A stretch of DNA of 64,000 nt from Ophiostoma sp. CBS 140.51 (taxonomy: Eukaryota; Ascomycota; Sordariomycetes; Ophiostomatales; Ophiostomataceae), in the NCBI GenBank assembly GCA_029298735.1, contig JANSLP010000006.1, positions 310,001 through 374,000 on the forward strand. Reading direction: 5' to 3'. Both the position numbers and the translations under genes were made by a program. Shown piece by piece: positions 36,981 through 49,970 of the stretch. The first letter of the stretch is position 1; every line of letters begins with the position of its first letter. The notes beneath the pieces were generated by a model. That model was not told the origin of the DNA, made no database searches, and was given only the letters and a program-made list of their open reading frames with translations.

Positions 36981-37289
36981 CTGTCCCATCTTGCTGCTCC
37001 TCAACTTGATCCTCATACCTCACCCTACCCTCCCGGGGTAATGCTCGTTGAAAGGAAGCTCAACAAGCTGCAGGGTTGTGGAGATCATCATCGTCATAAG
37101 GTCAATTCCTCTCGACCCCATCCTGCCTTTGCCACAATTTGAGGCTCGAGGCTGGAGCATAAAATTGGCAGATTCGACGAATTGGAAACCAAAACGAAGC
37201 ACAAAGCCACCGCATCATCGCACAACATGCGAAGCTACAGATGCAAAACAGAACGTGACACTCTTTATTTTTCTTAAAGCTCAAATTCA

Positions 37290-37299
37290 GGGGGGGGGG
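37290..37299. repeat. G10 homopolymer
   Basis: Ten consecutive G on the plus strand, the longest G run noticed in the window. It may be length-variable or a sequencing/assembly soft spot. Confidence 0.85.
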
Positions 37300-38700
37300 C
37301 AAACTGCACAGTAAGCCATATTACGATAAAAAGTAGGGGAAGACAAAGCCGTCGACAACATCAAAAGTAAGAATTGTGAAACGACGTATCTGCAAGCCAC
37401 CCTCTTTTGTGTCCTCTTTGCATACAAGTGTATGCAGATGCAGACAATAGAACGACAATCACTTTGCCTGTTGCTCGTATGGCGTACGTCCGAAGTACAG
37501 AGGAGAGCTTCGGCAACGGGTGCCGCCCAATGATCTTGCATCTTTTGCATCTTTCTCCATATCTTTTTACATCTTGTGGTCTCTTGATCGTATCAATTCC
37601 CTCCCAATTCTCTTCCAATTCCTTTTTATTTTCTTGTTTGACGTCGTGCCTGCATAGGGTCACCCTTTTGGGAGGTCTGGCGGGTTCGGTGGGTTGCGTT
37701 GAGTCGTTCGCGTCGGTAGGGTTCGCGTTGGTGTGTTGTCTTCCCCAAACTCTTCTGTCCTCGTGAGAGGATCGGAGCAGAATCGAACCGCTAGCCGTCC
37801 GAGTCCCGAGCCTGCGAGCCTTCCTCTGGGGCCCGCTGGCGGGCCTGGCTTCTGGCTTTTGGCTGGGTGGGAAGGGTACCCAGTTTAGGGACTAGTGCCA
37901 GCACGTCTCTCCAAAACGGTCAAAATGCAGAAAAAAGGCGACAGGCCAAAATATGCAGGGGTGGCAGAAAGAGGAGAGGAAACGGAGAGCGTGTGTGTGG
38001 CACACGTCGAATGCATACGAAAGCACCAGTCACACAGCACTACTCGATAGTCATCATCCTCATATGACATGCAAAGACCCAAGGTCGACGTTCCGCATGT
38101 TCGTATGTGATACTAGATATGGAGACACTTACGACGAGCGATGTTGAACGAATTTTGATCGTCAATGATGAAAAAGCAGCTCTTTCCATGTTGGGGATTA
38201 GAAATGCAGAGGCAAGGGCCACTGTAAAGCTGCGGGTAGAGCGCGGCAAGGGCCGCTGGAGACAAAGACTGCCACGGCGAAAGCAAGAGCTACCCGAAAA
38301 ACATACGGGCGGTTTCCTATTTTGTCAATTTTTCTATCGCCTCTTTTCTCTTCATTGTTTACGTCGGATCGTTGAAAATGGGGGCGGTAGGAGTAGGAAA
38401 GAGGCGTCGTAGTCCGTGACGAGAAAACAGCAGGCTACGCTGTGCATATTACAGGGGGTGAAGAGCGTTGGTGACGTGACTGGGAGAATTGGTGAGAGAA
38501 TATCGGAGGTGGCTGGGGCCATATTGTAGAGGCGAAAGAAAAAGAAAAGAGAACTGATATCAGAGATATCAAAACAGAAACAAAGAACTGTGGACCGGCG
38601 CCTCACGATTTGCAAACGCCTCAAATGTTCTGGCCCATTCTGCTCAATCAATCGCGTCAATGTGCGTCGAGTGTGTGCATCCATCTTGGCCTGTTTGACG

Positions 38701-41700
38701 TTGTGTAAGTTACGCCAGGGGCCTGGCCCTCCCTGTAAATTTGCAGTAATACGCCTCTAATCTTTGTCATCGCTTTCTATTGTGGCTCACCATCGCTCGT
38801 CGTGCTTAATGCAGGATGGAGGATGGAGGACGGAGGACAGAGTGTGGATACAGCTGCAGTAAGTGCATGCACAAGCGGTCGTGGCTGAGCAGCGCCCTCT
38901 TTTTCGCCTCCCTCTCCCCTTTCTCCCTTTCAATTCAGAAACGCGATCGCCTCTCTGTTGTCGTGTTGTTGTCTCACTGCCTAACCAGAGAAAAGAGGCC
39001 CCGTTGAAATTCGAGAAGTGCATGATGCATATGTACAAAGATGGGGTTAAGCATGAGAAGAAAGACGAACAAGAGACAAACGAGACGGAAAAACGAAAGA
39101 TTCGTCTTCGTCCGGCTAATCTCTTCTGCAGCTTCTCCGTCATTCACAGACCTTGCCACAAAATGCCCCATATTGAAAGTAACAGGCCGCAGAGCCTCAT
39201 CTTTTTCCCTCTTGCGTGTTTTTGGCGTCTCTTACTGTGTAATACGTCGCCCTTTCCGCCATTTCTCTCTCCCTCGATCGCGTCTTTTGTCACCAAGTCT
39301 CATTCTCACGGAAGAGATCTCTTTAACTTCCGTTCGTGCCCCCTCCGTGGGCGGACGGCATTCGGATCACGGAGAGACAAGATACGTGAGAGTTTTGTAT
39401 CCTACGTTGGTTGGTCACTATTCGCCGTTCCAATGCGGCATTCTACTTCTGTTGATTCAGACTATTTTTGTTCCTTTGCATATCTTTACTTCTGATCTCT
39501 TCCACCCGAACTCATCTTCAGTCGCCTATTTGGATTTTTGTGTCTGTTCGATTCTATTTTATTCCACCCGCATCCATACTGTTCTTCGTTTTTCCCTGAC
39601 TTGTGTCATCTGCTGCACTCTGTAAATAGCTGCTGGATGAACCCCGTCTCTCTCCCAAAAAGAGGCCAATCGCACCGTCCCTCCTGTCCCTCCCCACACG
39701 CCCTCTGCAGCCGGCGACCTCTGGCTTGTTGGGTGCCATTATTAGCGTCTTTTGTTGTTCGTCAAATGTTTATTTTTATCGTCCCAGTGGGCATCCCCAG
39801 TCTTACAGCGAACCAACCAACCACTGTCCGCATCCAAACGATACTCTTTTCAGTAGTTTGTGCGAATCGTATCTGTTTTTGTCCGACTTTCCCAGGTCTT
39901 CAATTTCTCACGAGGCGTTCAGCCTTGTGGATGTCGAAGTGAAACTCGTCGCCTCACCATGTTTGTCTGAACTTGATTTAGTCGTTTGAAAATAGAAACA
40001 ATCGTGGAAAGAGAACGATGCATCAAATAATTTCAAAATAGTTAATAGCAAATAGAACTGAAATACACTCTCTCGCTACATGCAATCCCTCTTCTTGGCA
40101 GCTATTTCTAGGGTCTCATTGAACTCTCGCCTTTGGCTGCCTCTGCCTGCCGCCAAGGTCGTCCAGAATTAATTGAATATTCTAAAATAAACCAGAGTCA
40201 TCCACAGTGTATGAAAATAACACATTTGATAATCAAAAATAGCAATCACCACACATTTCACGATCCCCGTGACATTCATTAAAAACGAACAAAAGCCAAC
40301 AGTGAGGATGCCTGGTGCTTCATTTCAAGATAGTTTCCTGTCTTGGTTTGTTTCATGTTTGAATTTAGAACACAGTTGCCGTCGTATTTGATCCAAATCT
40401 CTATTTTGCTTTCTCGGCGTGCAGCTTATTCGTGTCCGAATTTAACAACCACTGCAGTTTATGCCTCCCATTGGCTTATCTTGTACGAGGCCCATCCCAT
40501 CTTACTGTACAAGGCACGGCTCGCTCTGGCTTCTTGCTTTCACTTCTATTTTGGCATGGCCTTTCGACTCTACATTCCTTCCGCGATGCTTCATTTTTGG
40601 TCTCTCCTCTTGTCTGTTTCCACGATGCCGTCATTCTAGCCTTTCGTCATTTCCTGTTCCTTGCTTTTTGGACCCTGTTCCGCCATCGGCCGTTTCTATT
40701 TTCGCCTCTCTCTTTCGCATCTTCCCCCCTTCTCTTGGCCTTACCTTATTTTGGACATATTTTTTGAGCTGATATGTTTTCTTTTTTCGTCTTCTTTAAA
40801 CAGAAACGACACTTTGCCATGCTCCCAAAAAAGAGAGAAGATCCACTCTTGGCCACCGCAAACCATGCTTGTCTGTTTCGTCCTATTATCGCCCATGTCC
40901 GTTAGAAAGTCGGTCACCGTAGTGTGGCGGCAAACAATGGCGGCGTGCTCATCTGTTGTTGTATGTCGTAAGGCTAGGATGTGTAAAAGACACCCCACCC
41001 CAAGGTATCCACACTCACCACACCACCGGGATTTTCGATTCGTCGAAACGCCGTGGCACACCGTGGCGAGACCTGTGGCAGTTAGTTGGGCAGCCCCCGA
41101 AACAGAAATGATGTCCAAAAAGTTAGGCGACACCTAATACCTCGCTTTTCCTCCCATGTTCTGTTAGACTGGTGAGGCCCGAACCTGTGGGTTTCCGAGT
41201 CAGGTGCGCAGTTCTTTTGATTTCGTTTATTGGTAACTTTATTTTCTTGCTTTTATTTGAGTTGTGTTTTATTTTACTTTATATTTTACCTTATACGTCT
41301 TAATTTAGTTTGATCTCATTCTATTTTTCTCGGACTTCGGACTGTTTTGTTTTCAAGCTAGAGAACAAATCGAATAAAACAAACAAGAAACCAAGGAAAT
41401 ATCAACAATATTTAATCTAAAACAGATCAAAATCAAAATCAAACTCTATTTCAGAGTACCACTTAAACGACAACGTGGCATTGTTTTCTGTGCTTGCCGC
41501 CTCCCCACGTCGCCTTTCTTTTCGATGGCTCACACCTACCAGTCATGCGTCTCTTTTACTCACACATCTTTATGCCATCCCACCAAAGTCAGCTCCTCCT
41601 TCCTCGCCTTCTCTTCGTGAATCCCGTTACCTGTTTTCTCCGTTATCCGCTCCACGGCGTTTCGCGTTTCGCGTTTCCGAGGTCTGTTTATTATAGTATT

Positions 41701-43050
41701 CTTTCTCATACGCCTCTTTAGTCAGTCTCGGTCTCGCAAAAGCTGCTCCCAAAATACTACGGGGTAGACAGACGCCTCCGCGTCTACTCCTTTTGCCTTT
41801 TTGACTTGGCTCCGCCTTTCTCACGCTTATCGCCAATTTGCCACATCCCTTCTCTAGGTCATCTCTTCCACATCTGTCGACGCTGCGCTTGTCCTGCATA
41901 TTGTGGGGATCGCCGCTTTGATCATCATCTGTTGATGATTGCAAAGAAAGGAGGGTGGGGGGCTACTGTCGGCTACTTTCTGTATTTCTCCTTTGGCATC
42001 GCGCCTTTTCCGTAGTCTGTCCTGTCATGCTTGTTCGGCATCGCCAACGCGAGAAGCACAAAAGAAGGACGCGTACGCGGACCAAAGACGTTGGCCAAGA
42101 GCAACTTTGACCGATAAAAGAACAAGGCGCGCGGGGGTGGGGGAACAAGAAAAGAAGCATGAAGCACGGAGCGCGGCAACACTCCAGCACCTACCAAATC
42201 GTGATGCCGAGCAAAGGCGGCTAACCAGGGAAGGGGAAGGGAGGGGGCTCCGGGGAGATACAGAGACACAAACGTACGTGCACGAAAGAAAAGCACAAGG
42301 CTGCATGTCGTTGTCAATATTTTGAATTTTATTTTGTTTTTCGCCTCCCTTGGCAGTTTTGATTTGTTTTGGCCTCAGTAGCCACCCCCTTGTTTTGCTT
42401 GGTTTGTTTGATCGAGGGGCTTTATTTGTGCGTCTCTTACGACATAGCATACAGACAGTACCACATTTCTGCACCTCAATGTCGTTCGCCTTATGCCGTC
42501 CGATGCTGCCCACAGGGCTGGTTCTCTTGTCAAACATCACACCACCCCATTATTCATCAGAGGACGGTCTTACGTACTACGGCTTTCGGTGTGGCTGGCC
42601 TTGGTTGGCCTGGGTTTGCTCGGCATGTCTGTCCTTTCCGTTCTGTCGTGTCGTGTCTGAGAATCGGGAGTTAAGAGCAGCCTCGATCCGAGAAAACTTG
42701 ACAAAGCCCAGGGTTTCCGTGAATCTTTCATAATCCTCGTCTCAATTTGATACCGGAAGAAGAAGGAGAAAATGAAAAGGCGGAGGAACTGTCAACGAAC
42801 AAAGTCGAAGTATACGAATTCAGTGCATGGGGATTCGTACACGTTCTACGAATCCCTGTCTTGGCGGGAAGCATCCCCTTCCTTATTCGCTCGTGAGTTC
42901 ACCTTTTATCCTGAATATTTCTCAAGTTTTTCTCCCGATGTACGGTCTTTTCGGTCAACTTCTAATCATCTTTTTGTCTTCCCGTCGTTCCCTCTCCGCC
43001 TCTCTCCACAAACCAAGCGCTGGCCATTTGTCAGTTTGTCTCCCCGTTAG
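38701..43050. other. Gene desert, part 4: plus-strand pyrimidine-rich, no supported gene
   Basis: Long C/T-rich plus-strand stretches at about 39180-39620, 40380-40800, 41470-41900 and 42880-43050 resemble leader sequence, but no start codon leads into a recognisable protein. AAAATCA words cluster at 41425-41455. No RNA gene or mobile element is recognised. Confidence 0.5.
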
Positions 43051-46000
43051 ATGCCAAGCTTTGATCCTCCCTCGCGATTGCGTCGTCCGCCGCAATAGCC
43101 TATTTCGCTTCTTAGTGTTTGTTTGTCGTCTGGTGTCAATCGCCAACCTTGACTCGTAAACATCCCTGGTCGTTTTGTTAAAAGTCGGTAAGTTGAGGCG
43201 ACCCGTTCGTACTCGTTATTGCGTCGTAATGTCGTAGTGTCGTACTCTCGGTTGAGCCGCATCGTCCATTGTCGTAGGGAAGAAGAGCAGACGAAAGTGC
43301 AGACAAATGTAGGACGAGGAGCATACGACACGACTGGCGTGCCGCAGCCCTGGTTGGGACGAGAGAGAAAAACGAGGCCAAGGAGCCTACGACACGACCG
43401 GCACGCCGAGGCCACTGCGAATACGTCGTATTGTACTGTGAGCTGTGAGATGCATGTCGCATGCTTGTCTTCTTGTCTTTCTGTCTGCTTGTCTGCTTGT
43501 CTGCAAAGTCGAAGCCAAGCCCAGTGTAACCTTTTCCCGTTCGGCTGGGTGGCGAATTCGCATTCAATAGATGCAGGCGGCTGTTAAACATCAAGTTCAA
43601 ATCAAAATGGTTGCTTGCGGTATGCAGTTCTACTGCGTAAAGTTTGAAAATACGCCGATAGGACCACACAGCGCAGCATTGAATAGGCCAAAAAACGCCC
43701 AGCTTGTCTCGCCAGTTCTCCGCCAGCGTCTGTTTTCTCTGTTTCTACCCCCATAGAGCCCAACCACCCGCCCCCCACCCTCCATTTAGACGCGCTCCGC
43801 GCAAGTCCGAGGAGAGGAGGGAGGGAGGGAGCAAAATGAGTTTGGGAGGGAAGCGGTGCCGACGAAGCAATCGCAAGTAACGGAAAACGCGATGCACAAC
43901 GGCGAAAAGACCAAAAAACGCCCAACACATATTGGACACATAATTTCAATTCTGACAAAGAACTGCAACCACAGAGGTCATTGACGCGCACACGCTTGAC
44001 GCAATAAGCCCAATGCACAGACAGAGCAGCAAATAACCAACGCAAATAACAAATAACATGAATAATACAATAAACCAGACACATAAACAAAATACACAAA
44101 CACAACCTTGAAACAGCCACACAGAAACGTATCATCCGAGCTAGGGTCTAGATGTCCAGATGAATGTTTGTTCAGCCTCGGCCTCCTTCCCTCAAATTGT
44201 TTCTTATTCGTTCTTGTCACTTCTTTTGAATTCCAAATTCCAAATTCGTCTCACGACAAGGTCTAGAATCCGGAGGTAGGCGATCGTGTCTATGTCTTCT
44301 GTATCGTTGTGTTTGCGTGTTCGTGGCGTCCTATTGTCGTGCATGCATCCTTTTAACATTGATCGTCTTAACGCCGTGTCCATGATACGTCGTAAGGTGC
44401 ACCTTTTTTTCAGCAATGTTTGCATTCGTTATCGCCTATTTCCACCCCTGGCCTCATCTTCATTTGTCATAATGGGTAAGCCACATCGTTGTTGAGGTTC
44501 CCAGCCTCTCTCTCGCCTTTTTTTGTTCTTTTTGTTCAGGCACACCATCGCGACCATCATAATCCATCGTAGGTTTACAAGCCAGTGGCGTCGTAAACAG
44601 GTGTCGGATCGTAGACTAGGTGACGAAGACAGAAGACAGCTTGAGTGCGTAGGGCGGTGAACGAGATACACGAGGCCCACGCAAAAGGCGAGGCGGATCA
44701 TGATTGATGACGATGGCGCCGGGAGCCAGTCCGAGTCAGTCAGAGCCACTGAGGACCAACGAGAACGAGGCCCAGCCCGACGTCTTGGAATCGTCGAAAT
44801 TGTTTCCCTTGGCAGAGCATGGCGAGCAAATAACGCCGAGTCGGGTTCCGGCTTAATAGCTTTTATGCTTCCCTTGCCAACCCCGGTCATCCGTGGAAGT
44901 ACTTTCCGTGTGGGTTCTGCGTTGCGTGGGGTAAATGTGCTGTAAAACCGGGCCGAAAGTGAGACGAACCCACGAGGCTTTGTTGACAATGTGTAAGATC
45001 GCATTTTCGGTTTCCTAGCTGGAAATAGGAAACGTGATGACCTTGACATACCGCTTCTTGCTTAGCAGCATTGGCGGTGGCGTGCCGAGTTTATGGCCAA
45101 GGTGTCGATTGTCAAGTAAAGAAAAGCTCGTAGAGCTCGTAGGGCTGGACAACGGTTGCTTGCTGCTGGTACACAGAGGCGCAACGACAAACGCAAACGC
45201 ACCTCGCAAACACTGCCAACCAGCAATCTGTCAATCGGCGGCAACTCGGAGCTTGGGAGTCCCCATGATTTGCCAGGAAGTGGTCGGACCTGGTGGGCGG
45301 ACGGACAGATGGGACAGAAAAGTGCAGGTTCGCAGCGTCGTTTGTGTGGCAGCCGTAGCTGAGAGGTCGATCGGCACCTACACCTGCACCTATCACGACG
45401 TCTGTTGTAGAGGCGGCACATCGGACAATGCTCGGGGCGTCGGCGAAAAAAAGTAACGCATAACGGTCGTCGGACACAAACCCCGGCCCCCGGGCAATGA
45501 CAATAGCTCGCTGTGATTGTTTTAACGTGTGGTCGGCCCGTTGGATTGATCTGCCTTGTTGGTTCCGCAATATGTTATATCCAATATGCTGATTGAGAAA
45601 GCGTCGAGCAACAGAGAATTGCTATTTTGAACGGCGCCACGGTAAGCTTCGAGTACAGAGATATGCGCATACCGGTATTTGTCGCGATTTACAGCCGCCA
45701 GGCATGATTGGTAATGTCCTGGATGGCGGGACGGGGCTCGGTGGTGATAGAAGAGCCTGCCCTTTTGAGGCAGCTTTTTAGCTCAATAATCTCAGTGCAA
45801 ACAGCCCGCGACAACAAGCCGCCTGTTCCCGCGCCTCTGCCAGATGTCTCCTTGTGTAGAATGTGTGTGGTTTGTCTCCAGTATGCTACAATGTGAACTT
45901 CAGTGCTGGGCTCTTGGGTCGAGCATGGCTGCCAGTGGGAGGGCATATAGGAACGGTGTCGCGACAAGGGGGTGTGTAGTTCGTAGACTCGAGGTGCTCG

Positions 46001-46160
46001 CTGGGAGTGGTCTCGAAATCTGTCGTCAGTTGTTAGTATTGTGCCGACTGTTGGGAACATTGTCGTGGTCATCGTGACTTACAGTCCGGTGTCTACTCAG
46101 CACACCCATCGACCGCACCAGACGCCCGCAGCCGCCAGCCTCCTTTTCCAGAAACACCAC
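43051..46160. other. Gene desert, part 5: GTCGTA/TACGAC-rich DNA with a direct repeat
   Basis: GTCGTA and its complement TACGAC recur unusually often between 43200 and 44620, including a 33-nt imperfect direct repeat at 43317 and 43381. No frame on either strand gives a recognisable protein. Confidence 0.5.
43317..43413. repeat. 33-nt imperfect direct repeat pair
   Basis: Copies at 43317-43349 and 43381-43413, starts 64 bp apart, agree at 27 of 33 positions. Both contain TACGACACGAC. The mismatches are mostly transitions but go in both directions, so they do not look like simple RIP. Confidence 0.8.
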
Positions 46161-47180
46161 ACCCCATTCACACCTTCCTAGCCAGGTCGTTGAACAGAGT
46201 CCTGGTAGGACGCACGTCCTGTTCGAGCCCCGGTGCCCAGGTTGCCTCGCGTTGCCCTTGCTCGTCCCTCATACAGCGCCTGTCGTCTGCCATCGCTTGA
46301 TGAGAGAAAAACAGATGCGAAACGATGACACACCGACCTCACAGATGGATGCTGCAGCGCCTCGTTCTTGTTGCTCCCGGTCGAACCTCCCGGTCGTACT
46401 GTCATTATGACACACGCCATCACTTGATCGCGTCGCTCGTCAGCTGTTACCTCAGACCCAAGCCAGACCGGCGTGTTGCCTAAGCAGCATGGATAGCACA
46501 TCAGATGCGTCCACCAGCGTGGCCACACTGCAGCCCTTCAGTTCGAGAGCCAGTCCCATCACCATTTGGACAAGGTTATGGCCATACGTGCACCGTCTCG
46601 GTGTCGTCTGGACCATGCTCATCCGTCTTGTCTGATGGCGCTCCCATGCTGTCACAAGAGGCTGGCTCCCTGCTGAACTCGTTGTCGGACGTGCCCTTTT
46701 GAGCCCATCGCCATCCGGCACTCGCTCAATATGGCACTGGGCACAGCGTACGCCGTCCTTCGTCCTCAGCCATATGCCGGGTCGTCGCGCACTGCCCGAC
46801 CTGTTGATAACAGAACGCATGTCGGACAGCGTTCGGTGCGAGACCACGTCGTTGCTTCGATACTCTGCTAAAGAGTACCGTGAACAGGTCCCGAAGGTCG
46901 CATTTGAGTCGTGTATCGAACACCCGCCTCTCAAGGGACAGCTGGCATCGTTGCCCCGTCACACCCTCATCGTTCGGTCCAGAGCTTGCAGTGCAGCCTT
47001 TGGATCCATCCTGACCTCAGGAAAGGTCATGTCTCACGACCAGAAGTTGCAAGATGGGTGTTCTGACGCTGGAAGGAAGGTAGGTGTGGCGAAAAGGTTC
47101 GCTCACGGGGTCGTTCGTGAGGACTGGTTGCCATGGAGGCGTCGAGTTTTGATGTCAACAACACTGACAAGTTGGTGATG
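46161..47180. other. GC-richer island with overlapping open frames; possible gene relic
   Basis: Base composition is visibly richer in G+C than the surrounding desert. Long frames overlap on both strands: minus 46452-46934 (160 codons) and plus 46699-47178 (159 codons). The minus translation has balanced amino-acid usage (for example CTYGHNLVQMVMGLALELKG) unlike the desert's low-complexity frames, but matches nothing I know and cannot be extended by convincing splicing. It could be a decayed gene, a lineage-specific gene or chance. I do not call a CDS. Confidence 0.3.
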
Positions 47181-48313
47181 AAAACAAACGGAAACCCTGC
47201 TTGTCTTGTTGAAACTCGGTAGCAAAGACACAAGAGAGAACTTCGGTCTGTCTTCCCAAGAATCGAGTGCTGTTCTCTCGGTGTGTGTACTCCCGCCTCC
47301 GCCAGTCCGGACGATCGAACAGCACAATGGCCTGATGATAAACCAAAGGCCAAAATAACATGGCACTGACAACACAAGCGACCGAGTCAATCACAGCCCA
47401 GCAGGACCAAACGAGCCAAAGACACGGAGAACAAATGGGGGTCAGCATGCCAGCGGTACATAGCCGTGGCCCGAGGCCTTGACTGACAAGAGCACGTCGT
47501 ATGTGTACGACGCACAACGGAAGCCAGCCGAGGAGTCGTCAAAAGACACCACCATTCTTTGTTGACAGCGCAAAAAGAAACGGTTCCATTGATCAGGTCA
47601 GCCCCGGCCCCATTGTATGTGTCTCGTCTCAGGCGGGAAACCGATTTTGTGAACAAGGCGGAACCTGGTCGAGGATCGAGGAGGACTTGGGAGTTCGTTC
47701 TCCATGGGAAGAATTTCTGAGACAAAAATGCCATCCGATGCAGAAAGTCGTGCCCAAGTCGCATTCCAGTCGAGCCAGTGTTGGTGTCAAAAGAGTTGAA
47801 GAAAAACAAACGAGACAGTCCCCTAAACCAGGCGCGCCAAGCCAGACCGACCCGACTCGAGGCCGGTCCTTGGGGTCTTTTCGTTCTTTGGCATCATCGC
47901 AGAAATGCGGCTCTTTAATGGGAATCTGGTGAGGCACCAGAGACACCACTTTGCGTCGTCCGCATTTCTCGGGAGTCCTGTAAGTGCCATGAGTTAGAGC
48001 CGGGTCCGCAAGAAAGAATGTCAAGCACTCAAAAGTGTAAAGAGCACACAACCAGAGAGAGCAAAAGAGATCAAAAAAGCATGACGGCACAAAAGAACCA
48101 GTATGCAAATCCGCATAGAAAGGCCGTTCGTTCCAGACGCGACAAAGAAAGCCCACAGCTTTCGCGCGCCCATCAGCTGGCGACAGCCAGCACTCCAAGG
48201 CGGCGGAGACACACAATGATATGTATGTTTTGCTGGGGCCTTTGTCAGTGACAATGAACTGCTTTTCCCTTTCCCTATCTTCCGCAGTGCCCCCTTTTCT
48301 CAAAGGATTTCGT

Positions 48314-48349
48314 GTTTGTTTGTTTGTTTGTTTGTTTGTTTGTTTGTTT
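48314..48349. repeat. (GTTT)9 microsatellite
   Basis: Nine perfect GTTT units in non-coding DNA, likely length-polymorphic. Confidence 0.95.
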
Positions 48350-49954
48350 GTCGTCCTTGTTTCTTCTCATCTCGAGCTGCATGTGGAGCTCCACTGGCAG
48401 AGGCGCCAGTTCATCTCCGCCTGCAAGCTTCTCCTTTTTACTTCTTTGGTTATTTTTGGTTCGGCCCAATTTTGATTGTGTTCGTCTCTCCTTTCACTTC
48501 ATCGTCCCGCCCTCCCTGTCCGCCACTTGCAATAAACTTCCGTCCAACAGATGTGCCCCCGAGATTGGACATGCAATGCAAGTTTCATGAAGATCTTTTC
48601 CTCGTATTTTTGCTTGTGAAGAACCCAAGAAAAAGAGAGAGAGAGGAAAGAAAGCAGAATCGACAAAGAAAGAGTGGCACTCTAATTTTGCATCAGATTA
48701 AGCTGGGCCAGAAGCCCATCTCTCTCTCCAATCTCCAATCTCAGAAGTCTGAAAGGAGAGGAGGGGGCGTGTGCCCATCATTCTTCGAATTCGAAGTGGC
48801 CCATCCGATCCACTACGGAAGACCTGCCCAAGAGTGAGACACACAGATAGGTCTCACCCAGACGCAGTAGCGGGAGCCCTTTTCATTCTGGCTTGTGAAG
48901 CTATCGCTCAATATTCAGTATTTCTGCATCGACTTTTTCTTCTGCTGGCATTCGCTAGTAACTTAGTGGTTCTTTATGGTGTCTGCAGGAACTGACACGA
49001 CGTGCATTCCTCTTCAGCTCTCTCGACCCGCACACCACAAGACGCTGCAGACATCTTTCGTAGAAGCTTTCTTTTTGTCGATGTTGAGCACGCAAATCCG
49101 ATCTGAGAAGGAGCGCCCAGACCTTTCGTGATGGCCCTTTTCCTGTCAAACGGGACAAGAGGCACGTGGCCCACACTTTTCTTGGGTCTTTCTTCGCCTT
49201 CTCACGTCCTCCCTTCGTTCTTCCGATCTAGACGGAGAATCGATAGGCTCGCCGAGGCATTTTTGATACCCATAAACAGCAAGATTCGAGGTGGTTGGAG
49301 CTTCTTATTGTCACATCGTCGTCCGAAAGAAGGCTGTGAACAGCGTGCCTGTCGGCTTCGTATCGAGCCCTGGTCGTGGAGTATTCCACATACTGGATGT
49401 TGCAACAAGGCCTGTCCTCCAGGAGCAATTAGAGTCTTACTGGAGCTTCAGTCTCAGTGCTTTCTCATTATGAGCAATCGGGCCTCCCTGTATGATGTAG
49501 AATCCCTCTGTACCGAATCTTGGATATTCCCGTACACCGCACAGATCAGGTCGTCAACCAAACCATGTGAGTGAGAGATGAATACTGCGTGCAGGGCTCC
49601 TGGTCTGTGGTCCGAAATGGGTAGGCCGTCAGGGCCAGGTCCTGGTCCCCGTCATCAATTCCCGCCATGATTAGGCCGTTGAAAGAAGCGAGAGCTTATC
49701 CAGGGACGGGAGGACAGGTGCCACGGACCTTTGCAACAGGGAAAGCACAGTAGCTGCCAGCAAATGCTTTTTGGGCGGTGTATACGGACGACAGACCTGT
49801 CTCCTCCTTTTCTGAACATGGCTCTCACTGGAGTCTGGTGAATGGAGACTGGAGACGATGCATTCTCCTTTTCCAGGGCTGTCACCTCCACATCCCATCC
49901 CCACCCTCGTCTGGCATCAAGAACAGAAACAACACAGAAGAAAAAGAGGGGGCA

Positions 49955-49970
49955 GGATGGATGGATGGAT
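49955..49970. repeat. (GGAT)4 repeat
   Basis: Four perfect GGAT units in non-coding DNA downstream of the acid phosphatase. Confidence 0.9.

Larger units (their letters stand above)
32301..38700. other. Gene desert, part 3: no supported gene
   Basis: Mixed composition with short tandem repeats at 34981-35027, 35100-35134 and 36961-36980 and a G10 run at 37290. The plus strand is pyrimidine-rich around 36030-36660. The 306-codon frame at 35767-36687 reads as low-complexity Ser/Pro/Leu/Phe and is not believed. No tRNA or other RNA gene could be completed. Confidence 0.55.

Noticed and set aside
37770..37830. tRNA-like T-arm on the minus strand (AGCGG-TTCGATT-CTGCT)
   Set aside because: The 5-bp T stem and loop fit, but no matching acceptor stem, D arm or anticodon arm could be drawn upstream.
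41155..41220. Second tRNA-like sequence (GGTTCGGGCC on the minus strand)
   Set aside because: No consistent anticodon or acceptor stem; no D-loop consensus nearby.
43317..43413. RIP-mutated duplicated repeat
   Set aside because: Differences between the copies go in both directions and the sequence is not AT-enriched, so RIP is not supported.
46161..47180. Calling the island a C6-type transcription factor pseudogene
   Set aside because: I tried to read the minus-strand frames as a regulator C-terminus but found no Zn2Cys6 motif or alignable domain; left as an unexplained island.
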